From CAYRJD01 sp965205925 (GTDB taxonomy: Bacteria > Actinomycetota > Acidimicrobiia > Acidimicrobiales > Poriferisodalaceae), in contig OZ242183.1 of NCBI GenBank assembly GCA_965205925.1, positions 186,001-250,000 of the forward strand: 64,000 bases of DNA, in the 5' to 3' direction. Under the pieces are notes generated by a model. It saw only the letters and a program-made list of their open reading frames with translations. It ran no database searches and was not told where the DNA came from. Shown here piece after piece: positions 52,004-61,478 of the stretch (positions within the stretch are counted from its first letter, which is position 1; every line of letters begins with the position of its first letter). Position numbers and translations under genes: made by a program.

Positions 52004-52660
52004 TTAGGTTGTCTGGTTTTCTTGATTAGTTAGTAAGTACGAAACACTGGTCAGATCATCGGTGGTATCCACATCGTGCTCAAGTTCGGGCACACGCTGC
52101 ACGGTCACATCCATACCAAGCCGCAACCCTTCGCCAATGTGGGCGTGCAACGATCCGATTCCATAGTGAAACTGAAAGTCGGTTCGCAATGGCAAGCTCA
52201 TGACGTTGGTTCCGTCTAGATGCCGATCGGGAACGATCAGCACGCCGTCAGGGACAACCAGTCCGTCAAACGAAACCGCACGTGGTAAGTCGCCGTGCGC
52301 AATGATCGCGTGCGTGTAACTGGTGTCAGTTTCGCATAAGCACCGCACGGCCTCGGTGATTGACTCATTCAACCCTTCACGATCAACTCGCATTACGCTC
52401 ACACCCAAATCGACCGCCCACTGCTGTGTTGCATCATCTTCGCATACCACAAAGGTGGGCAAAGGCGAAGCCGCTGCAATAACGGTCTCGGCCATCTTCT
52501 GTGCCAACGAGCTTCGCTGGCTAGGTGTTAGCTGCTCGGCTAGCCGCAGTTTGGCCTTGCTAAAACTCTTTACCGGCACTAGCACCGCAGAAGAGCCAGA
52601 CACACCCGCTGACCCCCTCACTTGGTTGAGTGTATGAGCGCAATAATGATCGGGCAGCAC
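52004..52660 (-). CDS. cofC: 2-phospho-L-lactate (phosphoenolpyruvate) guanylyltransferase for F420
   Basis: 218 residues, CofC/FbiD family. Nucleotide-binding N-terminus VLVPVKSFSKAKLRLAEQLTPSQR; central HGDLPRAVSFDGL; RHLDGTNVMSLPLRTDFQFHYGIGS; C-terminal DVDTTDDL. It activates the three-carbon acid that becomes part of coenzyme F420. It implies F420 in this organism. A non-conserved N-terminal 20 residues may be an over-extended start; an in-frame GTG lies near 52610. Divergent from the 769-residue unknown gene with about 50 bp between. Confidence 0.9.
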   Translation of the reverse strand: MLPDHYCAHTLNQVRGSAGVSGSSAVLVPVKSFSKAKLRLAEQLTPSQRSSLAQKMAETVIAAASPLPTFVVCEDDATQQWAVDLGVSVMRVDREGLNESITEAVRCLCETDTSYTHAIIAHGDLPRAVSFDGLVVPDGVLIVPDRHLDGTNVMSLPLRTDFQFHYGIGSLHAHIGEGLRLGMDVTVQRVPELEHDVDTTDDLTSVSYLLTNQENQTT

Positions 52661-52712
52661 GTAGTGCTTGGCTGGCGTCTGATCGGGCGTTCAACGTGCC
52701 AACCTGCTCTGT

Positions 52713-55022
52713 GTGGCAGAGCTACAAGACAGTTTGCAACAAGGTGTACTGGCACAGCTTCCAGATAAATGGGTTCAGCCGTGGTGGCGCACAGTAAATC
52801 AATCCGCAGTAGCGCTAGCCACAAGTGCCGGAGCTGGCGCAACACAGCTTCCTAGCAACGCAGCGCAAGCTGGCAGGCGGAGCTGGTCGTTACTTGGATC
52901 GCTTGATGGTAAAAGCCTTGCCCTGGTTGATCGACGAGGCTTACTGTCAACCGTTGCGGCTAGCGCAGGAATGGCAACTGCTATCGGATGGTCTGTGGAT
53001 TGGTGGTTCAAGATGGGCGCTGACTGGGTGTTTCCATCACAACGCAGCGGAGTTCGCCAGCAGCTTGTGAAAGGTGCGCCGGTAGTTGAAACCATTGTTA
53101 GCACCGCAGGCGGAGAAGTAAGGCAGCGCTCGTTTGTGGCTCACCCTGCAGCGTATGGCGAGCACAATAAAGCTACAGAAAATCAAAATCAGCTTGTTAT
53201 CGAAATCAGCAACCATTGTGGCGCGGCAATTGCAGTGGCTTTGTCTGTGCGTCCTTACGACCAGCAGGGGCTTGGTCGCATCGACGCAATCTCAGTAGCG
53301 GACGACACGGTTTTTCTGAGTGGTTCTGGATTACCAGACTCCCCGCCTAACAAAATTTTGGCGCTGCAAGTCGATCGCTCGCCTGGTGAGGTGGTGTTTG
53401 GAACCAGAGGGGTTGATCCAGCCAATGTTCTTGCACAGCAAGCGCGTGCCGTTGGTACTACACCACAAACAGACGAAAACGCAATGGCGTCCGTGTCTTG
53501 CAGTTTGGGGATGGCTTGCGTCGCCTTGGTGTTTCCACTGGTTCAAGGCTCCGTGCTACGCGCAACAATGCCGTTGAGCTACGACCAGATAGCTCAACAT
53601 TCGCCAAAATCCAAAACCACGAATAGAAGCAAAACAAGAGGCAAATCCAAAAACAAAACCTCAGCCAAATCAGCTCAAGAACAACCACAGCTAGCTACAT
53701 CTCAACGATCAGTTACCCAGTTGCCCGACGGTGAGAGAGTCGCTTCGGGTTGGCGTAAACAATCCGACACCGCTACCCGAGCTCGTCTGGGCAGCACACA
53801 GCTCTCGTCCGCTTTCCAAGCCGCTAAGACCGGATTGCCTTTGGCGGTTCGTGGTGAAATCATCAGTGCCGCCCCGTTCGGACCGGCCACTACCAGCAGT
53901 GACGAAACGCTCATTTTGATTGCGCTGGCCGAAGCCGGTTACATCGCGGCGGTACGCGAGGTGTTGATTGCTCGTGCTCAGGTTGCAGGCCGGCGTGGAA
54001 ACATCAACTGGGAGAACCGAGACGTAACGGCCTCCAGCTTGATCGCAGCTGCAGGTTTGCTGACGTTGCATCCTGACGAGCGTTTGACAAGGGCATTCGC
54101 AGAAGTAGCTGCTTCAAGCGCTCGTTGGTTGTTGGCCATGAGACGACCGCAGCGGCGCAAACCGCGAGATGAACAAGCCTTTGCAGAGCAATCTTGCCAA
54201 ACACGCCGAGGCTTACACGCCGCGGTTGAGCTGTTGGAGTTGGCGAGCGCAGATAAAGCTGTGCGCAACCTGCGACAAGAAATAGAGAAGCTGCCAACGA
54301 CCGCCTGGCTGTCTAACGATCCTGCCGAGAACTCTGCTAGCGACAAATCCGACGATCCAACCAGCAGCGCAGCTAGCGCCTCTACTCACAGCATGCGTGG
54401 TCTGCTAGTAGCAGACGCTCAAGGTAACGGAAACAATTTGGTTGCAACGGCTCAACGAGCTCTGTCAGAAATCACTAGTGGGCAAACAATTGGTGTGCGC
54501 CGCCTGGAGTCTTTGTTGATTTCAGCTAGCAAAACTTGGAGCTGGCCAACGGTTGCGAGGTCTCCAGCAAATTTGCCGACCGCTGAAGTCCCGCTAGCTG
54601 CCAACGCCGGTCACGACTTACGGATCAACGCGCTGGTTGTGCGTTGCGTGCGCGCCATGCTGATGGACGACTCGGGCTCACGCTTTGGTGCGGCCAGTCG
54701 GCTTTCGGTCGCTCAGATCTGGCCTGATAGCTGGCTGGGTGCAGAAGTGGAGATTCAAAACTTCGCAGCACGCTGCGGCAAGGTGTCCTGGGCGGTTCGC
54801 TGGCATGGCACACGACCTGCCTTGCTGTGGGAGATCAAGCCACACGAGCGCGACAACACCAAACGCGGCGGTACCGGACGCGACAGCTCTGAGAGAAACG
54901 GCCAGGCTCCACAGCTAACTCTGACCGCTCCTGGCCTTGACCGCACCTTCGTCAGTCATGACTGGGAGGGTGAAGCATTACTTGAGGCACCTGCAAACCC
55001 GAGACCTAGCTTCGGTCTGTAA
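52713..55022 (+). CDS. Large protein of unknown function, possible six-hairpin glycosidase-like fold
   Basis: 769 residues, not confidently recognised. There is no signal peptide or clear membrane helix. An N-terminal beta-rich part (to about 290) ends in a basic Lys/Ser/Thr linker (about 295-325). Next comes a helical part, about 340-500 (VASGWRKQSDTATRARLGS, SSDETLILIALAEAGYIAAV, NRDVTASSLIAAAGLL), which recalls the alpha/alpha barrel of GH15-like enzymes. The C-terminal WAVRWHGTRPALLWEIK looks like the beta-domain tail of such proteins. Catalytic residues are not evident. It lies between cofC and rnhB. Confidence 0.7.
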   Translation: MAELQDSLQQGVLAQLPDKWVQPWWRTVNQSAVALATSAGAGATQLPSNAAQAGRRSWSLLGSLDGKSLALVDRRGLLSTVAASAGMATAIGWSVDWWFKMGADWVFPSQRSGVRQQLVKGAPVVETIVSTAGGEVRQRSFVAHPAAYGEHNKATENQNQLVIEISNHCGAAIAVALSVRPYDQQGLGRIDAISVADDTVFLSGSGLPDSPPNKILALQVDRSPGEVVFGTRGVDPANVLAQQARAVGTTPQTDENAMASVSCSLGMACVALVFPLVQGSVLRATMPLSYDQIAQHSPKSKTTNRSKTRGKSKNKTSAKSAQEQPQLATSQRSVTQLPDGERVASGWRKQSDTATRARLGSTQLSSAFQAAKTGLPLAVRGEIISAAPFGPATTSSDETLILIALAEAGYIAAVREVLIARAQVAGRRGNINWENRDVTASSLIAAAGLLTLHPDERLTRAFAEVAASSARWLLAMRRPQRRKPRDEQAFAEQSCQTRRGLHAAVELLELASADKAVRNLRQEIEKLPTTAWLSNDPAENSASDKSDDPTSSAASASTHSMRGLLVADAQGNGNNLVATAQRALSEITSGQTIGVRRLESLLISASKTWSWPTVARSPANLPTAEVPLAANAGHDLRINALVVRCVRAMLMDDSGSRFGAASRLSVAQIWPDSWLGAEVEIQNFAARCGKVSWAVRWHGTRPALLWEIKPHERDNTKRGGTGRDSSERNGQAPQLTLTAPGLDRTFVSHDWEGEALLEAPANPRPSFGL

Positions 55023-55056
55023 TAGCTTCGCTGGGAATGAATAGCAACAAGTAGTA

Positions 55057-55749
55057 ATGCGTAACGCAGTTATTTCTATGGCAGACCCTGTGCCAGCGTT
55101 TCCAGATGACAAAACCGAACGATCTTGCTGGTCAGCGGGTGAGCGGGTGATAGTCGGCGTCGACGAAGTTGGTCGCGGTGCTTGGGCTGGGCCACTCACC
55201 GTCGGTGCTGTCGCCATGACGCCAAGTTCACCCGTAGCCCCTGCTGGTATCCGTGACTCAAAATTGTTAAGCCCCGCCAAACGCGAAAGATTGTTTCCGC
55301 AAATCGACCAATGGTGCGAAGGCTGGGCTACCGGTGACGCAACCGCCGCAGAATGCGACGAGCTCGGAATGTCAGCCGCTCTTCGGTTAGCTGCTCAACG
55401 CTGCCTGGAAACTCTGGGCACCAAGCTCAATGTCACTCCAGATCGCGTGCTGGTAGATGGCGTAACGAGTTTTGTTGACTGGCTGCCCAACCAAGCGATC
55501 GTCAAAGGTGACCGTCGCTGCATGTCGATTGCGGCCGCTTCAATAATGGCAAAGGTGAAACGTGACACTGCGATGGTTAGCTGGTCAGACCGCTTTGCGC
55601 CTTACTGCTTTGACCGAAACAAGGGCTATCCGGCTCCCGTTCATAGGAGCGCTCTCAGCGAATACGGACCTTGCGCCTTGCATCGCACAAGCTGGTCGTT
55701 TATGGAGCGTGTCCCACTTGCGATGCCATTGCCAGTGAGCCTGAACTAG
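55057..55749 (+). CDS. rnhB: Ribonuclease HII
   Basis: 230 residues. Catalytic acids in VGVDEVGRGAWAGPLTVGAV (DEVGRG), RDSKLLSPAKRERLF, and the later DRVLVDGV and AAASIMAKVKRDTAM segments, all standard for RNase HII. It nicks RNA in RNA-DNA hybrids and removes misincorporated ribonucleotides. An ATG at 55078 (residue 8) is an alternative start. The C-terminus contains RNKGYPAPVHRSAL. Convergent with the acyl-CoA dehydrogenase gene, 33 bp apart, where a short ACCGC-TCTG-GCGGT hairpin (55764-55777) may act as a weak terminator. Confidence 0.95.
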   Translation: MRNAVISMADPVPAFPDDKTERSCWSAGERVIVGVDEVGRGAWAGPLTVGAVAMTPSSPVAPAGIRDSKLLSPAKRERLFPQIDQWCEGWATGDATAAECDELGMSAALRLAAQRCLETLGTKLNVTPDRVLVDGVTSFVDWLPNQAIVKGDRRCMSIAAASIMAKVKRDTAMVSWSDRFAPYCFDRNKGYPAPVHRSALSEYGPCALHRTSWSFMERVPLAMPLPVSLN

Positions 55750-55782
55750 TTCTGGACTGCGCTACCGCTCTGGCGGTTACTG

Positions 55783-57054
55783 CTACTCACTGCGTTGCGT
55801 GCCAACCGTTAACTCGCGGAACGGGCTGGTCGTGTCAATGCCCGGCTCTTTTGGCAGACCCAAAACTCGTTCACCGACGATGTTGCGCATCACCTCGTCA
55901 GAACCGCCCGCTATCCGCATCGCCGGAACACCCAACACAAACCCTGCCCACGAGTAAGTACCCCACTCGCCGCTGTCGGCTATCAGCTTGGGTCCCAGCA
56001 CGTCAGATATCAGATCGCAGGTCGCAAGCATCTGACGTGTTAGACCCATCTTCGCTAGCGACATTTCCGGCCCAGGCGTACGGCCTGCTCGCAGTGCATC
56101 CATTATCCGCTGATTAGACCAGCTCAGCACCTTGCCATAGCTATAGATGTGCATCAACTGCTGGCGTGCTAGCGGATCGTCGCTGCACTCGTAGTGCTGC
56201 AGCATCGCACTCAGTTTGGAGTAGCTGCCACCCGTGCCAGAGCTACCCGAACCGATTGACGCCCGCTCATTCATCAGAGTCGTAAGCGCCACACCCCAAC
56301 CCTTGTTGATGTCTCCCAGACGCATGTTGTCAGCTACTCGTACGTCGTTGAAATAAACCTCGTTGAAGTTGGCGCCGCCGGTCATCTGACGTAGCGGGCG
56401 AACCTCAACGCCAGGGGCTTTCATGTCAACAATGAAACCGGTCAAACCTTGATGTTTAGGCAAGTCGGCATCGGTGCGCGCAATCACCTCACCCAGGTCG
56501 CTGTAGTGAGCGCCAGATGTCCACACCTTTTGGCCGTTCAGAATCCACTCTTCACCGTCTTTATCGGCTCGCATTTGCAAGCTGGCCAGATCTGAGCCAG
56601 CACCCGGCTCCGAAAACAGCTGACAGCCGACTATGTCTGCGCGGTACATCTTTGGCAACACGTCAGCGGCAACCTCAGGTTGAGCATGAGCCAAAATTGT
56701 CGGCGCCACCATCCCCAAACCAATACCAAAAAAGCCTGCATCGGGCACAGCAAACTGGGCTTCAAGCTGCGACCAAACGCGCTCAAACTTACGTGGATAA
56801 CCTCCGCCGCCCAGCTCTTGAGGACCAGTTAGCCAGCCGTAGCCAGCGTCGTACTTAGCGGCACGCCACTTCTTGGATTCAGCTAGTTCTTCTTGCTCTT
56901 GGGCACGGTCAACTTCTTCAAATAATGCCGCATTGTCCGGTCCTTTGCCCCACACAAACTCTTGTTGTTTGGATTTGCGTTCGCAATGTGCTTCCAAAAA
57001 TTGGATCGCTTCAGCGGAGAACTGCTCTTCGGTAATGGTTGCCGGATCAGACAT
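55783..57054 (-). CDS. Acyl-CoA dehydrogenase
   Basis: 423 residues, three-domain flavoenzyme. Middle-domain signature CQLFSEPGAGSDLASLQMRAD and GQKVWTSGAHYSD; substrate/flavin region TGGANFNEVYFNDVRVADNMRLG; C-terminal IAGGSDEVMRNIVGERVLGLP, which follows the usual GGSxEI pattern with Asp. It catalyses alpha,beta-dehydrogenation of an acyl-CoA. The sequence is closer to actinobacterial FadE-type enzymes, including steroid side-chain ones, than to short-chain dehydrogenases, but the substrate is uncertain. ATG at 57054. Transcribed alone, away from 57147. Confidence 0.92.
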   Translation of the reverse strand: MSDPATITEEQFSAEAIQFLEAHCERKSKQQEFVWGKGPDNAALFEEVDRAQEQEELAESKKWRAAKYDAGYGWLTGPQELGGGGYPRKFERVWSQLEAQFAVPDAGFFGIGLGMVAPTILAHAQPEVAADVLPKMYRADIVGCQLFSEPGAGSDLASLQMRADKDGEEWILNGQKVWTSGAHYSDLGEVIARTDADLPKHQGLTGFIVDMKAPGVEVRPLRQMTGGANFNEVYFNDVRVADNMRLGDINKGWGVALTTLMNERASIGSGSSGTGGSYSKLSAMLQHYECSDDPLARQQLMHIYSYGKVLSWSNQRIMDALRAGRTPGPEMSLAKMGLTRQMLATCDLISDVLGPKLIADSGEWGTYSWAGFVLGVPAMRIAGGSDEVMRNIVGERVLGLPKEPGIDTTSPFRELTVGTQRSE

Positions 57055-57146
57055 GACTTCCTTTGCTTGCTAATAACGGGACTTACCTATACACGGTTAC
57101 AACTAACGCAAAGCTAGCGGCGTTGCTTCCTGGCTACGCTCACGGC

Positions 57147-57446
57147 ATGGGTCAACCAGTACGTGTCGTAGAAAAACCATCGGCCGCACGCAAGGGTTCG
57201 TTTCTGTTTGAAACGAACCGGCCGCTAACCGGGATGGGGCATCGTTATTACGGAAACGCTAAGGATGCCATCGATGCTGAGGATCCAGCTGATGTGTTAG
57301 CCAGGCGTTTGTTTGAGCGCGGCGGAGTGGACGGAGTTCACATCTACGGCAATGTCGCCACAGTAGATGTAGCTAAGGGTTACAACACCGATGGAATAGC
57401 TGAGATCATCACCGATCTGTTTGCGTACTACGAGCAAGAACGTTAG
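57147..57446 (+). CDS. Small protein resembling the NifU/Nfu N-terminal domain
   Basis: 99 residues from the ATG at 57147. An upstream TTG at 57063 would add 28 unrelated residues. The pattern of a short beta strand (SFLFETNRPLT), then DPADVLARRLFERGGVDGVHIYGNVATVDV resembles the Nfu_N domain, which is joined to a C-x2-C domain in Fe-S scaffold proteins. Here that Cys domain is missing. It may be a stand-alone Fe-S accessory protein; this is inference. The TAG stop overlaps that of the convergent membrane-protein gene in TTAG. Confidence 0.65.
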   Translation: MGQPVRVVEKPSAARKGSFLFETNRPLTGMGHRYYGNAKDAIDAEDPADVLARRLFERGGVDGVHIYGNVATVDVAKGYNTDGIAEIITDLFAYYEQER

Positions 57447-58474
57447 GTCGCTGAGGGACGCTTAAAGGCCAAGGTAGGTATACCAATCAGGCTTACTAGC
57501 AAGGTCAATGCATACAACAGCAATCCCAGCAGCACCGCTTCGGCGTCTGGTACACCTCGCGAGGACAACAAGAACACCAGCATTGCCTCGCGCACTCCTA
57601 GGCCGCCGATCGAAATAGGTAGCACCTGGATAGCAAGCACTATCGGAATGAACGCAAACATCGCTACCACGCCTGGTCGCACGCCAAGAGAAGCCGCTGC
57701 CAAGATGGCTGCGACTACCTGTAGTCCTTGATAGGCAAGTCCAGCTGCTAGCAGTCGGGCAATCGCACGTGGTCGGCGGCGATACAACGACAATCCAACG
57801 TGAATGGCACCAAATGCATCACGAATAACGGTGCCACCGGTTAAACGGCCCAAGCCGCGCGAGTGTTCGGCTCCCCACAACATCACACCCAGCATTAGCA
57901 AAATTCCTAGCGCTACTAGCAACAGCACCCAGCCAGTGGAGTCTTGAAACAGGGTTGGATCAAGCGCCAGAGCTGTCAGGGTCATGATTGGTAGCACCAG
58001 CCAGCCGGTTAGTCGTTCGATAACCACCGAAGCGAAAGCTCGGTAACGGTCGCCGGTCTCACGACCGAGACGGTTTATGCGCAGTAAATCACCACCGATG
58101 GTGGTGGGTAGAAAATTGCTTACAAATTGTCCTGCCAGGTAATCGCTCACCATGGGTTTGAGCGGGCGAGTCAGCCCTAATGTGCTCGCTACTTCAAACC
58201 AGCGAACTGCAGCCATCACAAAGGCCAGAACGGTGGCGAGTCCAGCTGCTAGCAGCCAGCCTGCGGCAGTGCCGGCCGATTGTGGCCAAATGTCGTCAAG
58301 GTCTGTAGCTGAGATGCGTTTGAATACCCACCAGAGCAAGATCGCGCTGACAACAATCCGCAATGCTGCGGTAATGGCTCGGCGAATGAAGCTGGTTTTA
58401 CTGGGACAAATGTCCTTAGCCGCAACATCCATTGCGCTTTTTGACGTTGCGTTCACACTTCTACATCCACGCAA
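57443..58474 (-). CDS. LPG-synthase-type (UPF0104) integral membrane protein, second in the window
   Basis: 343 residues with about seven to eight helices. Motifs: YLAGQFVSNFLPTTIGGDLLRINRLGRETGDRYRAFASVVIERLTGW and VLPISIGGLGVREAMLVFLLSSRGV (the conserved P-x-S-x-G-G-x-G-x-R-E), typical of the family. It matches the family more strongly than the copy at 4500. No glycosyltransferase is adjacent here. The N-terminal 30 residues are hydrophilic. It could be a lipid flippase or aminoacyl-lipid transferase membrane domain without the soluble catalytic part. Confidence 0.85.
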   Translation of the reverse strand: MRGCRSVNATSKSAMDVAAKDICPSKTSFIRRAITAALRIVVSAILLWWVFKRISATDLDDIWPQSAGTAAGWLLAAGLATVLAFVMAAVRWFEVASTLGLTRPLKPMVSDYLAGQFVSNFLPTTIGGDLLRINRLGRETGDRYRAFASVVIERLTGWLVLPIMTLTALALDPTLFQDSTGWVLLLVALGILLMLGVMLWGAEHSRGLGRLTGGTVIRDAFGAIHVGLSLYRRRPRAIARLLAAGLAYQGLQVVAAILAAASLGVRPGVVAMFAFIPIVLAIQVLPISIGGLGVREAMLVFLLSSRGVPDAEAVLLGLLLYALTLLVSLIGIPTLAFKRPSAT

Positions 58475-58599
58475 TCGTTGACATTACGCCAGGCTCGTTG
58501 CGTCAAGGTTCTTCGCGACAGTACGTAGGCTGACAGTTTCACATGTGGCGATTCGTGTCCGTCGGTAGTACACGTCGCTTGACCGCACAGAGAGGCCAA

Positions 58600-60051
58600 A
58601 TGTCTGACAACAGTTCAAGGCCACTGGTTGATTCAAGCCAAGTTGATGCAACCCTGCAAACCGCTATGGACTCGGGTGGTGAATGGGCCGAGCTGTTCGC
58701 CGAGGATCGCCAAAGCACGTCTGCCACTTTTGATGAGGATCGCGTAGAAGACATCACCACTTCGCGCGACACCGGGGTTGGAATACGAGTAACGGTTGGT
58801 GAGATCACCGGGTTCGCTCATACCACCGACTTGAGTTCTGCGGGCTTGGCCGATGCAGCTCGCACGGCTGCGGCTGTAGCACGCACGCGCACCTCATCAC
58901 GTGAATCTTCAAAACTGGGCGGGACTAAGTCAGCCGTATCAGCTAGCTCGCGAGATTCGAGCGACAGCACAATCACTCATCGAATCAAAGTGCTCCCATC
59001 CGACATTGACATGGCTACCAAGGTGACGTTGCTTCATGTCGCTAACGACGCTGCTCGCGGCGTTGATAACGCCATCACGCAAGTAACGGTTCGTTATGCG
59101 CAAGGTCGTCGACGTTTACTGGTAGCCAACACCGACGGTATACGTGCGGGTGACGACCAGGTTCGCACTTTGTTTTCAACCAGTTGCGTTGCCAGCGGTG
59201 ACGGCGGACTACAAACCGGCCGAGAAACCGTGGGATACACGGTCGGCTTCGAACTGTTCGACGATTACGACCCGGCCGAGCTTGCGATCAAAGCCGCTAA
59301 CCGCGCTGTCACCAAACTGAAAGCTCGTCCGGCTCCTAGCGGTGAGGTGCCGGTGGTGATTGCCAAGGGTGGAGGCGGCGTGCTGTTTCACGAAGCATGC
59401 GGGCACGGGCTGGAGGCCGATCTTGTGCGAAAGGGCGCTTCGGTGTTTGCAAACCGCGTAGGCGAGCAGGTGGCATCGCCTCTGGTAACGCTGGTGGACG
59501 ATGGCACGATGGGTAATGAGTGGGGTGCGCTCGCGATCGACGATGAAGGACATCCAACCCGGCGAAACGTGCTAATCGAGGACGGTGTACTCACCGACTA
59601 CATGTGGGATTGGATGCGTGCCCGTTCCGAAAAACGTGAGCCTTCCGGCAACGGCCGACGTCAGAGCTACAAGCATCTGCCGATGGTTCGCATGACAAAC
59701 ACCTTCGTTACCAACGGTGACACTGAACCAGCCGACATCATTGCTGACACTCCCAGCGGGGTGTATGTGGCGCAGTTGGGTGGCGGCCAGGTAAATACAG
59801 CCACCGGCGACTTCGTGTTCGGTATGACCGAGGCTTATTTGATCGAGGACGGGCGCATCACTGAGCCCTTGCGCGAGGGCAATCTGATTGGCAACGGACC
59901 AGCGGTGCTAAACGACATTGACGTAATCGGCAATGACTTTGAGATGGGTAGCCCCGGCACCTGCGGTAAGGATGGTCAAGGTGTCCCAGTGGGCGATGGT
60001 CAACCGACCTTGCGTGTACGCAAGCTGACGGTTGGAGGCACAGCCGCGTGA
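58600..60051 (+). CDS. tldD: TldD-like metalloprotease subunit
   Basis: 483 residues from the ATG at 58600, chosen because GAGAGG lies just before it; a frame open to 58543 adds 19 residues. The zinc motif LFHEACGHGLEADL (HExxxH) is intact. The ending GMTEAYLIEDGRITEPLREGNLIGNGP is a TldD signature. TldD and TldE form a heterodimeric protease that processes peptides, for example microcin B17 and CcdA in other bacteria. It overlaps the tldE start by 4 bp (GTGA), giving coupled expression. Confidence 0.92.
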   Translation: MSDNSSRPLVDSSQVDATLQTAMDSGGEWAELFAEDRQSTSATFDEDRVEDITTSRDTGVGIRVTVGEITGFAHTTDLSSAGLADAARTAAAVARTRTSSRESSKLGGTKSAVSASSRDSSDSTITHRIKVLPSDIDMATKVTLLHVANDAARGVDNAITQVTVRYAQGRRRLLVANTDGIRAGDDQVRTLFSTSCVASGDGGLQTGRETVGYTVGFELFDDYDPAELAIKAANRAVTKLKARPAPSGEVPVVIAKGGGGVLFHEACGHGLEADLVRKGASVFANRVGEQVASPLVTLVDDGTMGNEWGALAIDDEGHPTRRNVLIEDGVLTDYMWDWMRARSEKREPSGNGRRQSYKHLPMVRMTNTFVTNGDTEPADIIADTPSGVYVAQLGGGQVNTATGDFVFGMTEAYLIEDGRITEPLREGNLIGNGPAVLNDIDVIGNDFEMGSPGTCGKDGQGVPVGDGQPTLRVRKLTVGGTAA

Positions 60052-61454
60052 CCAGCCAAGCTGTTGTGGCTTCTGATTTAACTGACTCAAGTCCGCTGAG
60101 TGAGCTTGCGCGCAGCATCGTCAACCAAGCGAGCCGTAACGAGCAAATCGAAGCTTTCGTCAGCGAAGGACGCTCCACCACTGTCAAGGCTTACGACGGT
60201 GAAATCGAATCCTTACGGTCGGGCACAACAGCTGGGGTAGGAATACGTGTAGTAGTTGACGGTCGGCAAGGCTTCGCCTCTGCTGGTTCACTCAACAAAG
60301 ACGTCGTGGCCGAAACTCTTGCCGCCGCCCGTGAAAATCTAACTTTCGGCGAGGTTGATCCTCACCAAGCGATCGCTGAACCAGACGGCGTTACAACGCC
60401 GGGGCTTGATCTAAGCGACCCAGCCGTGTTGGCGGTATCGCAAGATCAAAAAATCGCCAACGCTTTAGAACTTGAAAAGCGTTGTCGTGGTGCCGACCCT
60501 CGTATCACCGGCGTGCGGGTTGCCGCATGGTCTGACGCGTGGGGTGCTTCAGCGTTGGTTAGCACCGCTGGCATCGACGTGTTCGAACAAGGAGGCAGCT
60601 GCTCTATGGGCTGCCAGCCATTGGCAACCAGTGGAGACGAAACCCAGATCGGCTACGGAGGCGATGCCGCTCGTCACCCCGATCAGTTAAACATGGACGC
60701 AATAATTTCAGATGCAGTCGCCGACGCAGTTGGGCAGCTGGGCGCCACTAAACCCAGTTCGCAGCGTCTAACCGTTGTTCTGGATCCGGATGTAACCGCT
60801 GCTTTCTTGTCGATAGTGGCAGGATCACTGACTGGTGATCTCGTGCTTAAGGGACGGTCACCGTTTGCTGATCGTGTCGGCGAACAAATAGCCGCACCGA
60901 TACTGACGCTGAGCGATGACCCAACCGACATTTCAACGCTGGGAGCTACAAATTTTGACGGTGAGGGCCTTGCCGCTCGTAAGAACGTGCTGATCGATGC
61001 GGGTGTGCTGCAAGGATTTCTCCACAACTGTTACACGGCCAGACGAGCGGACACGGTTTCAACCGGATCGGCGGTCGGAGCGGGTGGTGGCTCGCCGGGG
61101 GTTGGGCTGCACGCCATGGCTATGTCGGCGAACGGGACGAATGGGGTAGCTACTACTGGAGACGCATCGGTCAAACAGCTGCTAGGCGCCGTGCCAAACG
61201 GCGTGCTGGTACGCGCAGTTAATGGGCTTCACAGCGGTGTCAACCCTGTGAGCGGTGATTTTTCGGTAGGTGCACAAGGCAACCACATCGTCAACGCAGA
61301 GCTGGGCAAACCGTTTAGAGAGGCCACGATCGCGGGGACGTTGCAAAGGATGTTGCTCGACATCACAGCAATCAGCGATAAGCCAAAAAAGCTGGGAGGC
61401 GGCGTGAATATGTACGCACTGGCGATTGGCGACGTGGCGTTGTCAGGCTCCTAG
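60048..61454 (+). CDS. tldE: TldE/PmbA-like protease subunit
   Basis: 468 residues, GTG start. PmbA/TldE family: GTTAGVGIRVVVDGRQGFASAGSL, ADPRITGVRVAAWSD, and a C-terminal GVNPVSGDFSVGAQGNHIVNAELGKPFREATIAG. It lacks the HExxxH motif of TldD, as expected for the non-catalytic partner. The pair suggests that a small peptide or tagged protein is processed. No RiPP-type precursor or modifying gene was found nearby. A PHP-domain gene follows after 24 bp. Confidence 0.92.
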   Translation: MTSQAVVASDLTDSSPLSELARSIVNQASRNEQIEAFVSEGRSTTVKAYDGEIESLRSGTTAGVGIRVVVDGRQGFASAGSLNKDVVAETLAAARENLTFGEVDPHQAIAEPDGVTTPGLDLSDPAVLAVSQDQKIANALELEKRCRGADPRITGVRVAAWSDAWGASALVSTAGIDVFEQGGSCSMGCQPLATSGDETQIGYGGDAARHPDQLNMDAIISDAVADAVGQLGATKPSSQRLTVVLDPDVTAAFLSIVAGSLTGDLVLKGRSPFADRVGEQIAAPILTLSDDPTDISTLGATNFDGEGLAARKNVLIDAGVLQGFLHNCYTARRADTVSTGSAVGAGGGSPGVGLHAMAMSANGTNGVATTGDASVKQLLGAVPNGVLVRAVNGLHSGVNPVSGDFSVGAQGNHIVNAELGKPFREATIAGTLQRMLLDITAISDKPKKLGGGVNMYALAIGDVALSGS

Positions 61455-61478
61455 TCCTTAGGGGCTAGCGTTTATCTC

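Noticed and set aside
55671..56117. 148-codon plus-strand frame
   Set aside because: It runs across the end of rnhB and antisense to the acyl-CoA dehydrogenase gene, with a composition typical of a shadow frame.
58600..61454. RiPP biosynthesis locus around tldD-tldE
   Set aside because: No small precursor-like frame, cyclodehydratase, radical SAM or transporter lies beside the pair. TldD/E also have housekeeping roles.
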